A stretch of 64,000 bases of DNA. Source: an uncultured bacterium. Lineage in GTDB: Bacteria; Bacillota; Clostridia; Oscillospirales; CAG-272. The notes beneath the pieces are model-generated. The model had not been told where the DNA came from and made no database searches. It saw nothing but the letters and a program-made list of their open reading frames with translations. Location: the NCBI GenBank assembly GCA_945920215.1, contig CAMEJM010000003.1, forward strand, positions 1-64,000. Direction: 5' to 3'. Shown here in pieces: positions 28,190 to 37,985 of this stretch (within the stretch, counting starts at the first letter, position 1; every line of letters starts with the position of its first letter). The position numbers and the translations under genes were made by a program.

Positions 28190-28949
28190 TTCCGCTCTCC
28201 TTTCTAAGTTTCAGAAGCAGACGGAAGAGGTACTCGAACAGCAAACTGATGAAAATCACGGTAAGGGTCCATGCAAAGAGAAGCGTGGAATCGACGTTCC
28301 ATGATTTTGCGTCCCAGATGGCATAGCCGATGGAGTCCTTTGTTTTGACGATAATCTCCGCCGCGATACCTGCTTTCCACGCCAAGCCGATGCAGTTGAC
28401 CAGAGCGGCGGTAGCATGCGGGAGAAGGGCGGGAAGATAGCAGGTGCGTACCCGCTGGAAAAATGTCAGGCGATACAGATATGCAGCTTCCAGCAGGGCG
28501 CCGTCGGTGGATTTGAGTCCGGTCAGAGTCCCTGTCATCATGACCGGCGCAACCATGAGCGCCGCAATGAAAACCGGGAGTTGTGCGGAGCCGATGAAAA
28601 CCCACGCCAGAATGATAAAGCAGGCGACAGGGGTGGCGCGGATGACGGAAAACAGGGGAGAGAGCAGGGTGCGCACGGTATCGGATGCAGCGGAGAGGAT
28701 CCCTGCGAGGAAGCCGACGATCAGACCGGCTGCGGCACCGAGAGAGATTCGCAGCACGGAAAGACCGACGGATTTCCAAAAAACAGCCGTGCCGAGCAGT
28801 TGCCCCAACGCTTTCAAGACCGGGAGAGGCTTCGGCAGAATCAGCGGAATGTCAAAGGCGGCTGCGGCGATGTGCCAAAGAAGAAAGAGAATGAGCGCGC
28901 CTGCCGTCAACAGAAGCGGTTTGCGAAACCGATAAAAAAGGGTTTTCAT
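28179..28949 (-). CDS. ABC transporter permease (SsuC/TauC-like)
   Basis: EAA-loop-like AAYLYRLTFFQRVRTCYLPALLPHATAALVNCIGLAWKAGIAAEII; overlaps the ATPase gene. Confidence 0.9.
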   Translation of the reverse strand: MKTLFYRFRKPLLLTAGALILFLLWHIAAAAFDIPLILPKPLPVLKALGQLLGTAVFWKSVGLSVLRISLGAAAGLIVGFLAGILSAASDTVRTLLSPLFSVIRATPVACFIILAWVFIGSAQLPVFIAALMVAPVMMTGTLTGLKSTDGALLEAAYLYRLTFFQRVRTCYLPALLPHATAALVNCIGLAWKAGIAAEIIVKTKDSIGYAIWDAKSWNVDSTLLFAWTLTVIFISLLFEYLFRLLLKLRKESGNVA

Positions 28950-28957
28950 TATAAGAA

Positions 28958-29983
28958 TTAATTTGCGTTTTGTGCGGCTGCGTAGAGATTACCGGCAACG
29001 GTTACCTTCGGCTCCGGAAGAACGGCAATTGTTACAATTCCTTGGGCTATGACATTGGGCAGAGTATCGAGGTTGTATTCCATGCTGATTTCGGCTTCCA
29101 CCCCCGCTCTCTCTAAGATATACTGGAGTACCAGTTTGGGAGCCTGTTCGGGCACATAGATGGTTTTTCCGGCAAGATCGGAAAGAGAAGAAACGGAGGT
29201 GCCGTTTGTGCAGACATACAGCACGCCGAGGGTATTGATAGCCAGCATTTGTACGCCTTGATTTGACTGCGTGTAAACATTAGGCGCGGCATTGGTGGGG
29301 AGGGCGGCTATATCCACGTCCCCCTTGACAATGGCGGGTATGATAGTCGTAGGACCGTCATATTGGGTAAAGGTGTACTTGCTGTCTGCGTCGGAAATCA
29401 TTTTAGCCATGCCGATACCGGTTGTGCCGGAAAAGTATCCGACGCGAATCTGATTTTCAGCGCTTGCAAGAGATTTATCGCCGGTGTTGGCATAATAAAA
29501 AGCATCGTCGGGAGAATTAAGGGACAGAGCGTTATAAAATCCCTGTGCGGCTGCTTTCATAGCAGCGCCGTCCATGTAGGCAATGTTGGAGCGCGGGATT
29601 GCCTGCTTTGCCACATTTACGTTCGGGAGAATTCCGGCATTGACAACCATTTGAGCGGCTGTATTGATATTCTCCTCATTTTTAATGAAGTCAATAGAAT
29701 TTTTATAATCGGAAAGGAAACTTGCCAATTCGTTTGTATGGCTTTCGGCAAATTTCTTATTGACAATCAAGCACCCCTGTACAAGCTCTGTGTCGCTGAC
29801 CTTATCCCATTCTTTTGTCAGGTCAAGGGCTACCGTATAGCCGGAGGACGTGGGGGAGTTGCTGTTTTCGTCGTTCCCGCCGGCACTGTCCTCATCGTTC
29901 GGAGTTGTAGAATTTGCGCAGGAAATAAGGGAAATACAGAGAAAAAGAATCAGTGTAAATGCGAGTAAAATGCGTTTTTTCAT
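28958..29983 (-). CDS. ABC transporter substrate-binding lipoprotein with domain halves in permuted order
   Basis: Lipobox LISC; residues 48-166 match the usual C-terminal half (YTVALDLTKEWDKVSDTELVQG...PDDAFYYAN), residues 177-341 the usual N-terminal half (NQIRVGYFSGTTGIGMAK...VLPEPKVTVAGNLYAAAQ). Confidence 0.9.
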   Translation of the reverse strand: MKKRILLAFTLILFLCISLISCANSTTPNDEDSAGGNDENSNSPTSSGYTVALDLTKEWDKVSDTELVQGCLIVNKKFAESHTNELASFLSDYKNSIDFIKNEENINTAAQMVVNAGILPNVNVAKQAIPRSNIAYMDGAAMKAAAQGFYNALSLNSPDDAFYYANTGDKSLASAENQIRVGYFSGTTGIGMAKMISDADSKYTFTQYDGPTTIIPAIVKGDVDIAALPTNAAPNVYTQSNQGVQMLAINTLGVLYVCTNGTSVSSLSDLAGKTIYVPEQAPKLVLQYILERAGVEAEISMEYNLDTLPNVIAQGIVTIAVLPEPKVTVAGNLYAAAQNAN

Positions 29984-30654
29984 GATTTGTTTGCCAACCT
30001 TTCAAGTTCATTTTGATTACAAATAATGATGTTTCCCCCGTCCATTGAAATGATTCCGCGGGCAGCAAGACTTTGCAGCTGGCGGTAGAGTGAAGCCCTG
30101 CCGATGTCGAGGGAGGAAGCAACTTTGCTCATGTTCGCTCCGCTATGTAAAGTTTCCTTTCCGAAATAGTCTAAAATGAATTTAGAAACTTTACTTTCCG
30201 TGTTTCTGCCGGTCAGAGTATCCAGCTTCTCGTTCAGAAATCGAATCCTGTTGCTAAGAAACCGAATATGGGAAATGGCGGCGGAGGGATATTTCTCAAA
30301 CAGAGTGCACAGCGCGTCTTCGCTGATCGCAGCGGCAATACATTGACCTTTTGCTATGACGGTGGTAGGGAAGCGTTCACAGCTTCCGAACATGGACGCA
30401 GCGCCGAAACAGTCTCCCTCGGAAAGAGAATTGAGCAAAATATGCTTGTCCTCACACATTCGCCACACTTCCGCTTTCCCGGATAAGATGCATAGAAGCG
30501 TCGGAGAAAAATTCTCGCCGGATAATATGGTTTCGTTCGCTTTGAATTCACCGATAGAGACGGTCAGCTCTTCTATCGCTGCTTTCCGTTGCTGATTGTC
30601 GAGAGATTCAAAGAGATAACATTCTGACAGAACTGACAGATATTTTTCTTTCAT
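29980..30654 (-). CDS. Crp/Fnr family transcriptional regulator
   Basis: Cyclic-nucleotide-binding-like fold GEFKANETILSGENFSPTLLCILSGKAEVWR..., C-terminal HTH MSKVASSLDIGRASLYRQLQSLAARGIISMDGG; ATGA overlap with the SBP gene. Confidence 0.92.
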   Translation of the reverse strand: MKEKYLSVLSECYLFESLDNQQRKAAIEELTVSIGEFKANETILSGENFSPTLLCILSGKAEVWRMCEDKHILLNSLSEGDCFGAASMFGSCERFPTTVIAKGQCIAAAISEDALCTLFEKYPSAAISHIRFLSNRIRFLNEKLDTLTGRNTESKVSKFILDYFGKETLHSGANMSKVASSLDIGRASLYRQLQSLAARGIISMDGGNIIICNQNELERLANKS

Positions 30655-30670
30655 TTTGTTCTCCGAATAT

Positions 30671-30714
30671 GTCTCATATGAGACAATTTTATACTTAAAA
30701 GGAGAAAATGTCAA
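30671..30714 (-). promoter_or_regulatory. Promoter plus palindromic operator of the Crp/Fnr-SBP-ABC operon
   Basis: On minus strand: TTGACA (30709-30714), 17 bp, TAAAAT (30686-30691), then perfect palindrome GTCTCATATGAGAC (30671-30684). Confidence 0.75.
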
Positions 30715-30917
30715 GGCGTTTCTTGGAGAAAATGCCATATATATCAAGCAGCGGTTTGTGAAAATGCACGAAATTTTATCTCAAATTTAAAATTTGGCGA
30801 TAGCGTTTGCTTTTTATTCTTTTGTATGTTATAATAATTATACTTTCCGCGGAAAACATATGAATCCGCGTTAATTGATAGATGAAAGACGGCACATAAC
30901 GTGCTTGAGATAGATAA

Positions 30918-31766
30918 ATGTTTTTGAATATTTTGGCGCAACTTCCGCCGCTTTTGGCGCGGACGTTTGTTTCGTCGTTTTTTTCCGCCTTTTCAGAGCG
31001 AATTGCCTCTGTAAACTGGTTTGAAGTCGCCTTGATCGTTTTGATCGGAGCAGCGATTTCCACCGTCTTTTTCCTCCAACGCAGCTTTACGTACCGCTGC
31101 CTTGCCCTGAACACCTGTATTTGCGCCGCCATGCTTGTCGTGTCGGTGATATTTCAGATTCGTTTTTTGATGTACTTTTCACTTGCCGTTCTGCTGTTAT
31201 TTGTGATTCTGTATCAGCAGGAACTGCGTGAACTGGTACTGAAAATCAGCGGAGCACGTGCTTTTTCCGCCAAACGTGCAGGCGCAACGCTGGATATGCA
31301 GCGCGAAGCAATTGACGCGGTTTGCCAAGCCGCGGTTGAGATGTCCCGCAACAAAACCGGCGCCTTGATTGTCATGGAACGGCACATTAAGCTTGACGAT
31401 GTGGCGCGCTCCGGGATTGAGGTGGACGCAAAGACAAGCCCGTATTTGCTCCGTAACGTTTTTTTCGACAAAGCACCTCTTCATGATGGTGCTGTCATTA
31501 TACGCAACTGCCGTATCTGGTCCGCCGGATGTATTCTTCCCCTGACCTCCCGCACGGACGTCGATCCTGATCTTGGGACCCGTCACCGTGCCGCCATCGG
31601 GCTCAGTGAGATTTGCGACGCCGTCGTTGTGGTTGTTTCCGAAGAGACCGGCACGATTTCTGTGGCATACCAGTCGGTTCTCACAAGAGATTATACATTC
31701 CGCACGTTGCACACCACACTCACCAAAAACCTCTTGCATGAGGATGAAGAAACGACAGAGGACTGA
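30918..31766 (+). CDS. cdaA: Diadenylate cyclase CdaA (membrane DAC)
   Basis: Three N-terminal TM segments; FFDKAPLHDGAVIIRN (DGA motif) and GTRHRAAIGLSE (RHR motif). Confidence 0.96.
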   Translation: MFLNILAQLPPLLARTFVSSFFSAFSERIASVNWFEVALIVLIGAAISTVFFLQRSFTYRCLALNTCICAAMLVVSVIFQIRFLMYFSLAVLLLFVILYQQELRELVLKISGARAFSAKRAGATLDMQREAIDAVCQAAVEMSRNKTGALIVMERHIKLDDVARSGIEVDAKTSPYLLRNVFFDKAPLHDGAVIIRNCRIWSAGCILPLTSRTDVDPDLGTRHRAAIGLSEICDAVVVVVSEETGTISVAYQSVLTRDYTFRTLHTTLTKNLLHEDEETTED

Positions 31767-33394
31767 TGGCAGATTTGTTACAACATACGCTTGTAGTGAG
31801 CGGCATACGCCTTCCCCTCGATGCTATCGAGGGGGATGTGTATTTTAAGGCGAAAAAAGAATTGAAGCGCTTGGGACTTGCGTCCGAGAACGCACAATAC
31901 CGTATTTGGCGCCGTTCGGTGGACGCTCGGAAAAAGGACGATATCCGGCTTGTTTGGTCGGTCGCCGTGACCTGCCCCATAAGTGACGCGGTGCGGGAGC
32001 GGATTGAGGCGGGCGCCATCCCCGGCGTTTCCCTTTTGAAAGAAGAGCCGATTCCGGAGCCTTCCGGCACACAGCCCCTCCCGCACCCGCCGGTGGTAGT
32101 CGGCTCCGGCCCCGCTGGCTTGTTCTGCGCACTGCTGCTTGCCCGCAACGGGTATCGCCCCACTCTTTTGGAGCGCGGGGGAAATGTGCAGGAGCGCAAA
32201 GCGGCGATTGCCGCCTTTTCCGCAAGCAGGGTTCTGGATACGGAAACCAACGTACAGTTTGGCTGCGGCGGGGCAGGGACTTTCTCGGACGGAAAGCTTG
32301 TCACCCGTGTCAATGACCCGCTGACCGCTTTTGTGATGGACACTTTTGTGCATTTCGGCGCTCCGGAGGATATCCGCATCAATGCAAAGCCGCATATCGG
32401 CACGGATATTCTCTGTCACGTGACGGAGCGCATGATTGACGAGATAGAAAAACTGGGCGGAAAGGTACTATTCCATACCCGCCTTGACGGAATGACAGCA
32501 CACGGCGGAAATATAACGGCGGCTGTTACTAACCGCGGAGAAATACCGGCGGGCGCATTGGTGCTTGCAGTCGGTCACAGTGCGCGCGATACCTACTCCA
32601 TGCTGATGGAGCGAGGCTGCGCTATGGAGGCAAAGCCCTTTTCGGTCGGCGTGCGGGTAGAGCATCTGCAATCCGATATAGACGCGGCGCTGTACGGCAG
32701 GTTTGCGGGTCATCCGGCGCTCGGTCACGCGGAATACCATCTTTCCCATAATACTCATGAACGGGGTGTGTACTCATTTTGTATGTGCCCCGGCGGTTAT
32801 GTGATGGCGGCGAGCAGCGAGGAGGGCGGCGTGGTGGTAAACGGTATGTCGCGCCGCGCGCGCGACGGTGCAAACGCCAACAGCGCCATTGCCGTTTCTG
32901 TATTTCCGAGCGATTTCGGGGGGACACCCCGCGGGGCGTTGGCGCTGCAAAGGCAAATCGAGCACGCGGCGTTCCTTGCGGGAGGAGCGGATTATTCCGT
33001 GCCGCTGACCACCATGGGAGACTTTCTCGGCGATACCTCCGTGCGCCGCATCGGACGGGTACAGCCCACCTATATGGACGGCGCCGCATATCGCTTTGCC
33101 ACCCCCGGGGACTATTTGCCCTCTTTTGCTACCGACGCTTTGCGCGGGGCGATGAGAGCGTTTGAAAGGAATATCCGCGGCTTTACGGCGCCTGACACGC
33201 TGCTGAGTGGGGCGGAGACCCGTACTTCGGCGCCTTTGCGGATTCTCCGCGTGCCTGAAACGCGTACCGCCGTGGGGTATGACAATTTTTACCCTGCGGG
33301 GGAGGGCGCCGGATATGCCGGCGGAATCACAAGCGCGGCGCTGGACGGTTTGCGTACCGCCATGGCGATCATGAGCCGTTACCGCGCTCTCTGA
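31766..33394 (+). CDS. FAD-dependent dehydrogenase (COG2509-like)
   Basis: PVVVGSGPAGLFCALLLARNGYRPTLLERGGNVQERK; NVQFGCGGAGTFSDGKLVTR. Confidence 0.9.
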   Translation: MADLLQHTLVVSGIRLPLDAIEGDVYFKAKKELKRLGLASENAQYRIWRRSVDARKKDDIRLVWSVAVTCPISDAVRERIEAGAIPGVSLLKEEPIPEPSGTQPLPHPPVVVGSGPAGLFCALLLARNGYRPTLLERGGNVQERKAAIAAFSASRVLDTETNVQFGCGGAGTFSDGKLVTRVNDPLTAFVMDTFVHFGAPEDIRINAKPHIGTDILCHVTERMIDEIEKLGGKVLFHTRLDGMTAHGGNITAAVTNRGEIPAGALVLAVGHSARDTYSMLMERGCAMEAKPFSVGVRVEHLQSDIDAALYGRFAGHPALGHAEYHLSHNTHERGVYSFCMCPGGYVMAASSEEGGVVVNGMSRRARDGANANSAIAVSVFPSDFGGTPRGALALQRQIEHAAFLAGGADYSVPLTTMGDFLGDTSVRRIGRVQPTYMDGAAYRFATPGDYLPSFATDALRGAMRAFERNIRGFTAPDTLLSGAETRTSAPLRILRVPETRTAVGYDNFYPAGEGAGYAGGITSAALDGLRTAMAIMSRYRAL

Positions 33395-33444
33395 TAGATC
33401 GTTAATTCGTGGCTTTTCCCGCAGCGCCGTGGGCGCGCGGTATA

Positions 33445-33462
33445 AAAAGCCATTCGGCTTTT
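33445..33462. terminator. Terminator-like hairpin before recJ
   Basis: AAAAGCC-ATTC-GGCTTTT. Confidence 0.5.
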
Positions 33463-33557
33463 CGCTCCGTTTGGGCGGAGGGGTGCCTGTACCGGACGGG
33501 CTTTGATAGGATTATAATAAAGGGCGGTTGCAACAGTGACCGCGACAGGAAACAGAT

Positions 33558-35741
33558 ATGCAGAAGATATTTGCCAAGGGGAAGGAGAAAACATGGTTCA
33601 TCCGTGCCGAGCAGACTCCTGTCCCGCAGGCGGAGATTGCAAGAATATCCAACAGTCTTGAACGCTCTCCGATCGTTGCGGAGCTGCTTTGGCTTCGCGG
33701 GTATCATGATACAGAGGAAGCCGCAGACTTTCTCTCCATGCGTACCGAGTTGATGTACGACCCTCGCGGATTGCGGGATATAGACCGCGCTTCCGCCCGG
33801 ATTCGCGCGGCAATTGAACAGCATGAAAAAATTGTGATTTACGGCGACTATGACGTAGACGGCGTGACCGCCGTCTGTACCCTGTACCTGTACCTGCGGG
33901 ACAAGGGAGCCGACGTTGCCTACTATATCCCGAACCGAACAAGCGAGGGCTATGGCGTATCGGTGCAGGCGGTCGACAAGCTCATTGAAGCGGGGGCGCG
34001 GTTGATCATCACGGTCGATACCGGTATTACGGCGAGCGAGGAAGTCGCGTATGCCAAAGAGCGCGGGGTGGATTTCGTGATTACGGATCACCATGAGTGC
34101 AGGGCGGAGTTGCCCGGCGCAGTTGCGGTGATTAATCCGCATCGTCCCGACGACGAATACCCGTTCAAGGAACTTGCCGGAGTGGGCGTGGTATTCAAGC
34201 TTCTGTGCGTGCTTGAGCATGACCTGTCCGGCGACAGCATGATGGAAAGCGTGCGGCGCATTTGCTATGCGTATGCCGACTTGGTGGCAATCGGTACGGT
34301 TGCCGACGTCATGCCGATGAGAAGCGAGAATAAGATCATCGTCAAGCTCGGCTTGCCTTTAATTGAAAATACTGCCCGCCCCGGACTGCGCGCATTGCTC
34401 GACGCGGTGAACGCGCCCGCCGACGATCGCCAGAGGGCGCGGAAGAAAACCAAGCTCACGTCGGGTTTTATCGGCTATGTCCTCGCGCCGCGTATCAACG
34501 CGGCAGGGCGTATCCGTTCCGCTTCCATCGCGGTTGAGCTTTTTCTGTCGGATGACCCTGCGCGCGCGGCGGAACTGGCACAAGAACTTTGCGTTGCGAA
34601 CAAAGAGCGGCAGGCGGAAGAAAACACCATCATGCAGGAGGCTTACGCCAAGATTGAAGCCGAGCATGATTTTGAGAATGATCCGGTCATTATTCTGGAT
34701 TCCGATCACTGGCATCACGGCGTGATCGGGATTGTGTCCTCCCGCATAACGGAACACTACGGTTTGCCCTCCATTCTGATCTCCTTTGAAGGAGCGGAGG
34801 ATCACGGAGGGGAAGATATCGGCAAAGGCTCCGGTAGGAGTATCAAGGGCATGAATTTAGTCGATGCGCTTGTCCATTCCTCTGAGCATCTTGTGAAGTT
34901 CGGCGGGCATGAACTGGCGGCGGGGCTGAGCGTTACGCGCTCCGAATTGCCTGCTTTCCGCGAGGCAATCAACCGTTACGCCAGAGAAGTGCTGACCGAA
35001 GAAGCGTTGACCCCCACGCTGGACGCCGACATGGAACTGGCGCCGGAGGATATCACCATGGATCTCGCGGAAGAACTGACGCTGCTGGAGCCGTACGGCG
35101 CAGGCAACCCCATGCCTGTATTTGTTCTTCGCGATATGGAACTGGCGGAATGTACGCCCATCAGCGGCGGAAAGCATACAAGGCTTTTGGTTACGCGCGG
35201 GGGAAAGAGCCTGCAAGCCATGTTCTTTTCCTGCCCCTCCTCCGAGTTGGATTTGTTTGTGGGGGATACGGTGGATTTGGTATTTACCGTTGACATCAAT
35301 GAGTATAACGGCAGACGCAGCGTGCAACTGATCGGACGAGACGTTCGCCTGTCACAGAACGAGAATGACAGGATGCGTTTCGAAAAGCAACGCTTCGAAC
35401 GCATTTGGAGCGGGGAGAGTTTTACGGAGGCGGATCTGCTGCCTACCCGAGACGATTTTGCCGCCGTATATACCTTGGTGCGGCGCAGCGTGCGGTGCGG
35501 TATTGACGAGATGAGCCACCGCGCTTTGCTGACCAAGCTACATACCTCCGTTCCCGCCTTGAAAGTGGGGTATGTCAAACTCAAGTTCATTATCCGGGTT
35601 CTGCAAGAGCTGAATCTGCTCGGCATCGAGGAGGTCAGCGACGAGTTCTATCACTTCCGTTTGAATTATGCGGACCGGAAAACCGATTTGGACAAATCAA
35701 ATCTGCTTCGCCGACTGCGCACGCAGTACCGACAGGCATGA
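33558..35741 (+). CDS. recJ: Single-stranded-DNA-specific exonuclease RecJ
   Basis: IVIYGDYDVDGVTAVCTLYLYL, VITDHHECRAELPGAVAVINPHRPDDEYPFKELAGVGVVFKL, FGGHELAAGLSV. Confidence 0.96.
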   Translation: MQKIFAKGKEKTWFIRAEQTPVPQAEIARISNSLERSPIVAELLWLRGYHDTEEAADFLSMRTELMYDPRGLRDIDRASARIRAAIEQHEKIVIYGDYDVDGVTAVCTLYLYLRDKGADVAYYIPNRTSEGYGVSVQAVDKLIEAGARLIITVDTGITASEEVAYAKERGVDFVITDHHECRAELPGAVAVINPHRPDDEYPFKELAGVGVVFKLLCVLEHDLSGDSMMESVRRICYAYADLVAIGTVADVMPMRSENKIIVKLGLPLIENTARPGLRALLDAVNAPADDRQRARKKTKLTSGFIGYVLAPRINAAGRIRSASIAVELFLSDDPARAAELAQELCVANKERQAEENTIMQEAYAKIEAEHDFENDPVIILDSDHWHHGVIGIVSSRITEHYGLPSILISFEGAEDHGGEDIGKGSGRSIKGMNLVDALVHSSEHLVKFGGHELAAGLSVTRSELPAFREAINRYAREVLTEEALTPTLDADMELAPEDITMDLAEELTLLEPYGAGNPMPVFVLRDMELAECTPISGGKHTRLLVTRGGKSLQAMFFSCPSSELDLFVGDTVDLVFTVDINEYNGRRSVQLIGRDVRLSQNENDRMRFEKQRFERIWSGESFTEADLLPTRDDFAAVYTLVRRSVRCGIDEMSHRALLTKLHTSVPALKVGYVKLKFIIRVLQELNLLGIEEVSDEFYHFRLNYADRKTDLDKSNLLRRLRTQYRQA

Positions 35742-35753
35742 CAGGTATGAATA

Positions 35754-37979
35754 ATGGATGACGGATTCAAAACACTGATAGCCGAAATTGAACAAACCGG
35801 CAAAAAATACGATATTGAAAAAATCAAAAATGCGTATGAATACGCCGCAAAAATGCACGAGGGGCAGTATCGCCTGAGCGGGGAACCGTATATCACGCAC
35901 CCCGTGGCGGTAGCGCAGATCGTGCTTGGGTTGGAACTGGACACCGACTCCATCTGCGCGGCGTTGCTTCACGATACGGTCGAGGATTGTTCCGATAAAA
36001 CCAATCTTGAGACCATTCGCTCGCTGTTCGGTGAGGAAGTGATGCAGCTGGTGGACGGTCTGACGAAAATCAAGCAATTGCAGGTGCGGGATAAGGAAGA
36101 AGCGCATATAGAGAATATCCGCAAAATGCTTCTTGCCATGAACCGCGATATCCGCGTGATTTTCATCAAGCTCTGTGACCGTCTGCACAATATGCGCACG
36201 CTGTCCGCAAAAGCGGAGGAAAGACGTCGTGATATCGCGCTGGAGACCATGCACATCTACGCGCCGCTTGCGCACCGTCTCGGTATGCAGCGGATCAAGC
36301 ATGAACTCGAAAACCTCAGCCTCAAATACCTTGACCCAATCGGGTACAATGAGGTCGTCGAGAAGATCAAACAGAAATACGGGCAGAGCGCAGGCTTGAT
36401 TGAAAACGCACGGAAAATCATTCAGGAACGCCTGGATGAAGCGCATATCCCCTGCACCATTGAATCCCGTACCAAATCGGTGTACAGCTTGTACCGCAAG
36501 ATGTACAACCTGCATAAGAATTTCGATGAGATATACGATTTCTATGCACTGCGGGTCATTGTGGAAACGGAATTGGAGTGCTATACGGTTCTCGGCATTA
36601 TTCACGAGGCGTTCAATTCAATTCCGGGCAGATTCAAGGATTATATATCCACTCCGAAGCCCAACCTTTACCGCTCGCTTCACACCACGGTCATCGGGCA
36701 CGACGGAATTCCCTTTGAGGTGCAAATCCGCACCTATGAAATGCATGAGGTGGCGGAGTACGGTATCGCGGCGCACTGGAAATACAAGAGCGGCGAACGC
36801 TCGAAAGAAAACATTGACGAGAAACTGCGCTGGATTGCTTCACTTCTTGAGGCAAACGACAACACAAGGGACCCGGATGAGTTCATGCGGTCTTTCAAAA
36901 CCGATATTTTCCACGATGAGACCTTTGTGTTTACGCCGAAAGGCGACGTGATTTCACTTCCGCTCGGCGCTACGGTCATCGACTTCGCCTATGCCATACA
37001 CAGCGCCGTGGGCAACAAGATGATTGGCGCGAAGGTCAACGGTATGATTGTGCCGATTGACCGTGTTCCGCAGAACGGCGATATTGTGGAGATTCTTACT
37101 TCATCGGCTTCCAAGGGACCCAGCCGCGACTGGCTGAATATCGTCAAGACGGGAGAGGCGCGCAATAAAATCCGCGCGTGGTTCAAAAAAGAAAAGCGGG
37201 AAGAGAACATCGAGGTCGGTATTTCCGAACTCGATAAGGAACTCAAACGCATCGGACGCCCGTATAACGACAAGCAGCGGGACGAGGTGGCGATGGCGGT
37301 CGGTCGTGCCGTCGGGATTAACGGCGGGGCAGATGATTTTTACAGCACCATCGGCTTCGGCGGACTGACGGTTTCCCGTCTGACAAAGCGTATCCACGAG
37401 GAATTTGACCGCGTTTGTCCGCCGCCCGCGGTTCCCGAAGAGGCGCCGAAGCCCATCGAGGATACGTTGGCGCAAAATAAGAAAGACTTGCACCGCGTTA
37501 AGCGCGGCAGCGGGATCGTGGTGGACGGCGAGCAGGGCTGCGAGGTCAAATTTGCGAAATGCTGCAATCCTTTGCCGGGAGATAAGGTCATCGGATTTAT
37601 CACGAAAGGCTTCGGCATTTCCATTCATAAGCAGGGATGCCCGAATGTCACTGCCGGTATGCGGGACGAAAACAACCGCGACCGTTGGGTCGAAGCCCAT
37701 TGGGAGGGCGGAAACAACGACGCAGGGAAAGACCTGTACGAGGCGATTCTCTGTATTCGCGCGCTCGATCGTATCGGCGCCTTGGCGGAGATCACCGCTG
37801 CGCTTGCAGATATGAAAGTGCCGATTCTCAATGTTGCCATCAAACAAAATGCGGGGAATGGGACCTCCATGATCAATCTGACGGTCGCAAGCAAGAATGT
37901 CAGCCATGTGGAAACCATTATTTCCCGCCTGCGCACGCTCAGTGCGGTGGAAAGCGTCTACCGTGGAAGCAACGGGTGA
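35754..37979 (+). CDS. relA: Bifunctional (p)ppGpp synthetase/hydrolase
   Basis: HD region ALLHDTVEDC, synthetase DFYALRVIVETELECYTVLGIIHEAFNSIPGRFKDYISTPKPNLYRSLHTTVIG, TGS FTPKGDVISLPLGATVIDFAYAIHSAVG, ACT. Confidence 0.97.
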   Translation: MDDGFKTLIAEIEQTGKKYDIEKIKNAYEYAAKMHEGQYRLSGEPYITHPVAVAQIVLGLELDTDSICAALLHDTVEDCSDKTNLETIRSLFGEEVMQLVDGLTKIKQLQVRDKEEAHIENIRKMLLAMNRDIRVIFIKLCDRLHNMRTLSAKAEERRRDIALETMHIYAPLAHRLGMQRIKHELENLSLKYLDPIGYNEVVEKIKQKYGQSAGLIENARKIIQERLDEAHIPCTIESRTKSVYSLYRKMYNLHKNFDEIYDFYALRVIVETELECYTVLGIIHEAFNSIPGRFKDYISTPKPNLYRSLHTTVIGHDGIPFEVQIRTYEMHEVAEYGIAAHWKYKSGERSKENIDEKLRWIASLLEANDNTRDPDEFMRSFKTDIFHDETFVFTPKGDVISLPLGATVIDFAYAIHSAVGNKMIGAKVNGMIVPIDRVPQNGDIVEILTSSASKGPSRDWLNIVKTGEARNKIRAWFKKEKREENIEVGISELDKELKRIGRPYNDKQRDEVAMAVGRAVGINGGADDFYSTIGFGGLTVSRLTKRIHEEFDRVCPPPAVPEEAPKPIEDTLAQNKKDLHRVKRGSGIVVDGEQGCEVKFAKCCNPLPGDKVIGFITKGFGISIHKQGCPNVTAGMRDENNRDRWVEAHWEGGNNDAGKDLYEAILCIRALDRIGALAEITAALADMKVPILNVAIKQNAGNGTSMINLTVASKNVSHVETIISRLRTLSAVESVYRGSNG

Positions 37980-37985
37980 CGGCAG

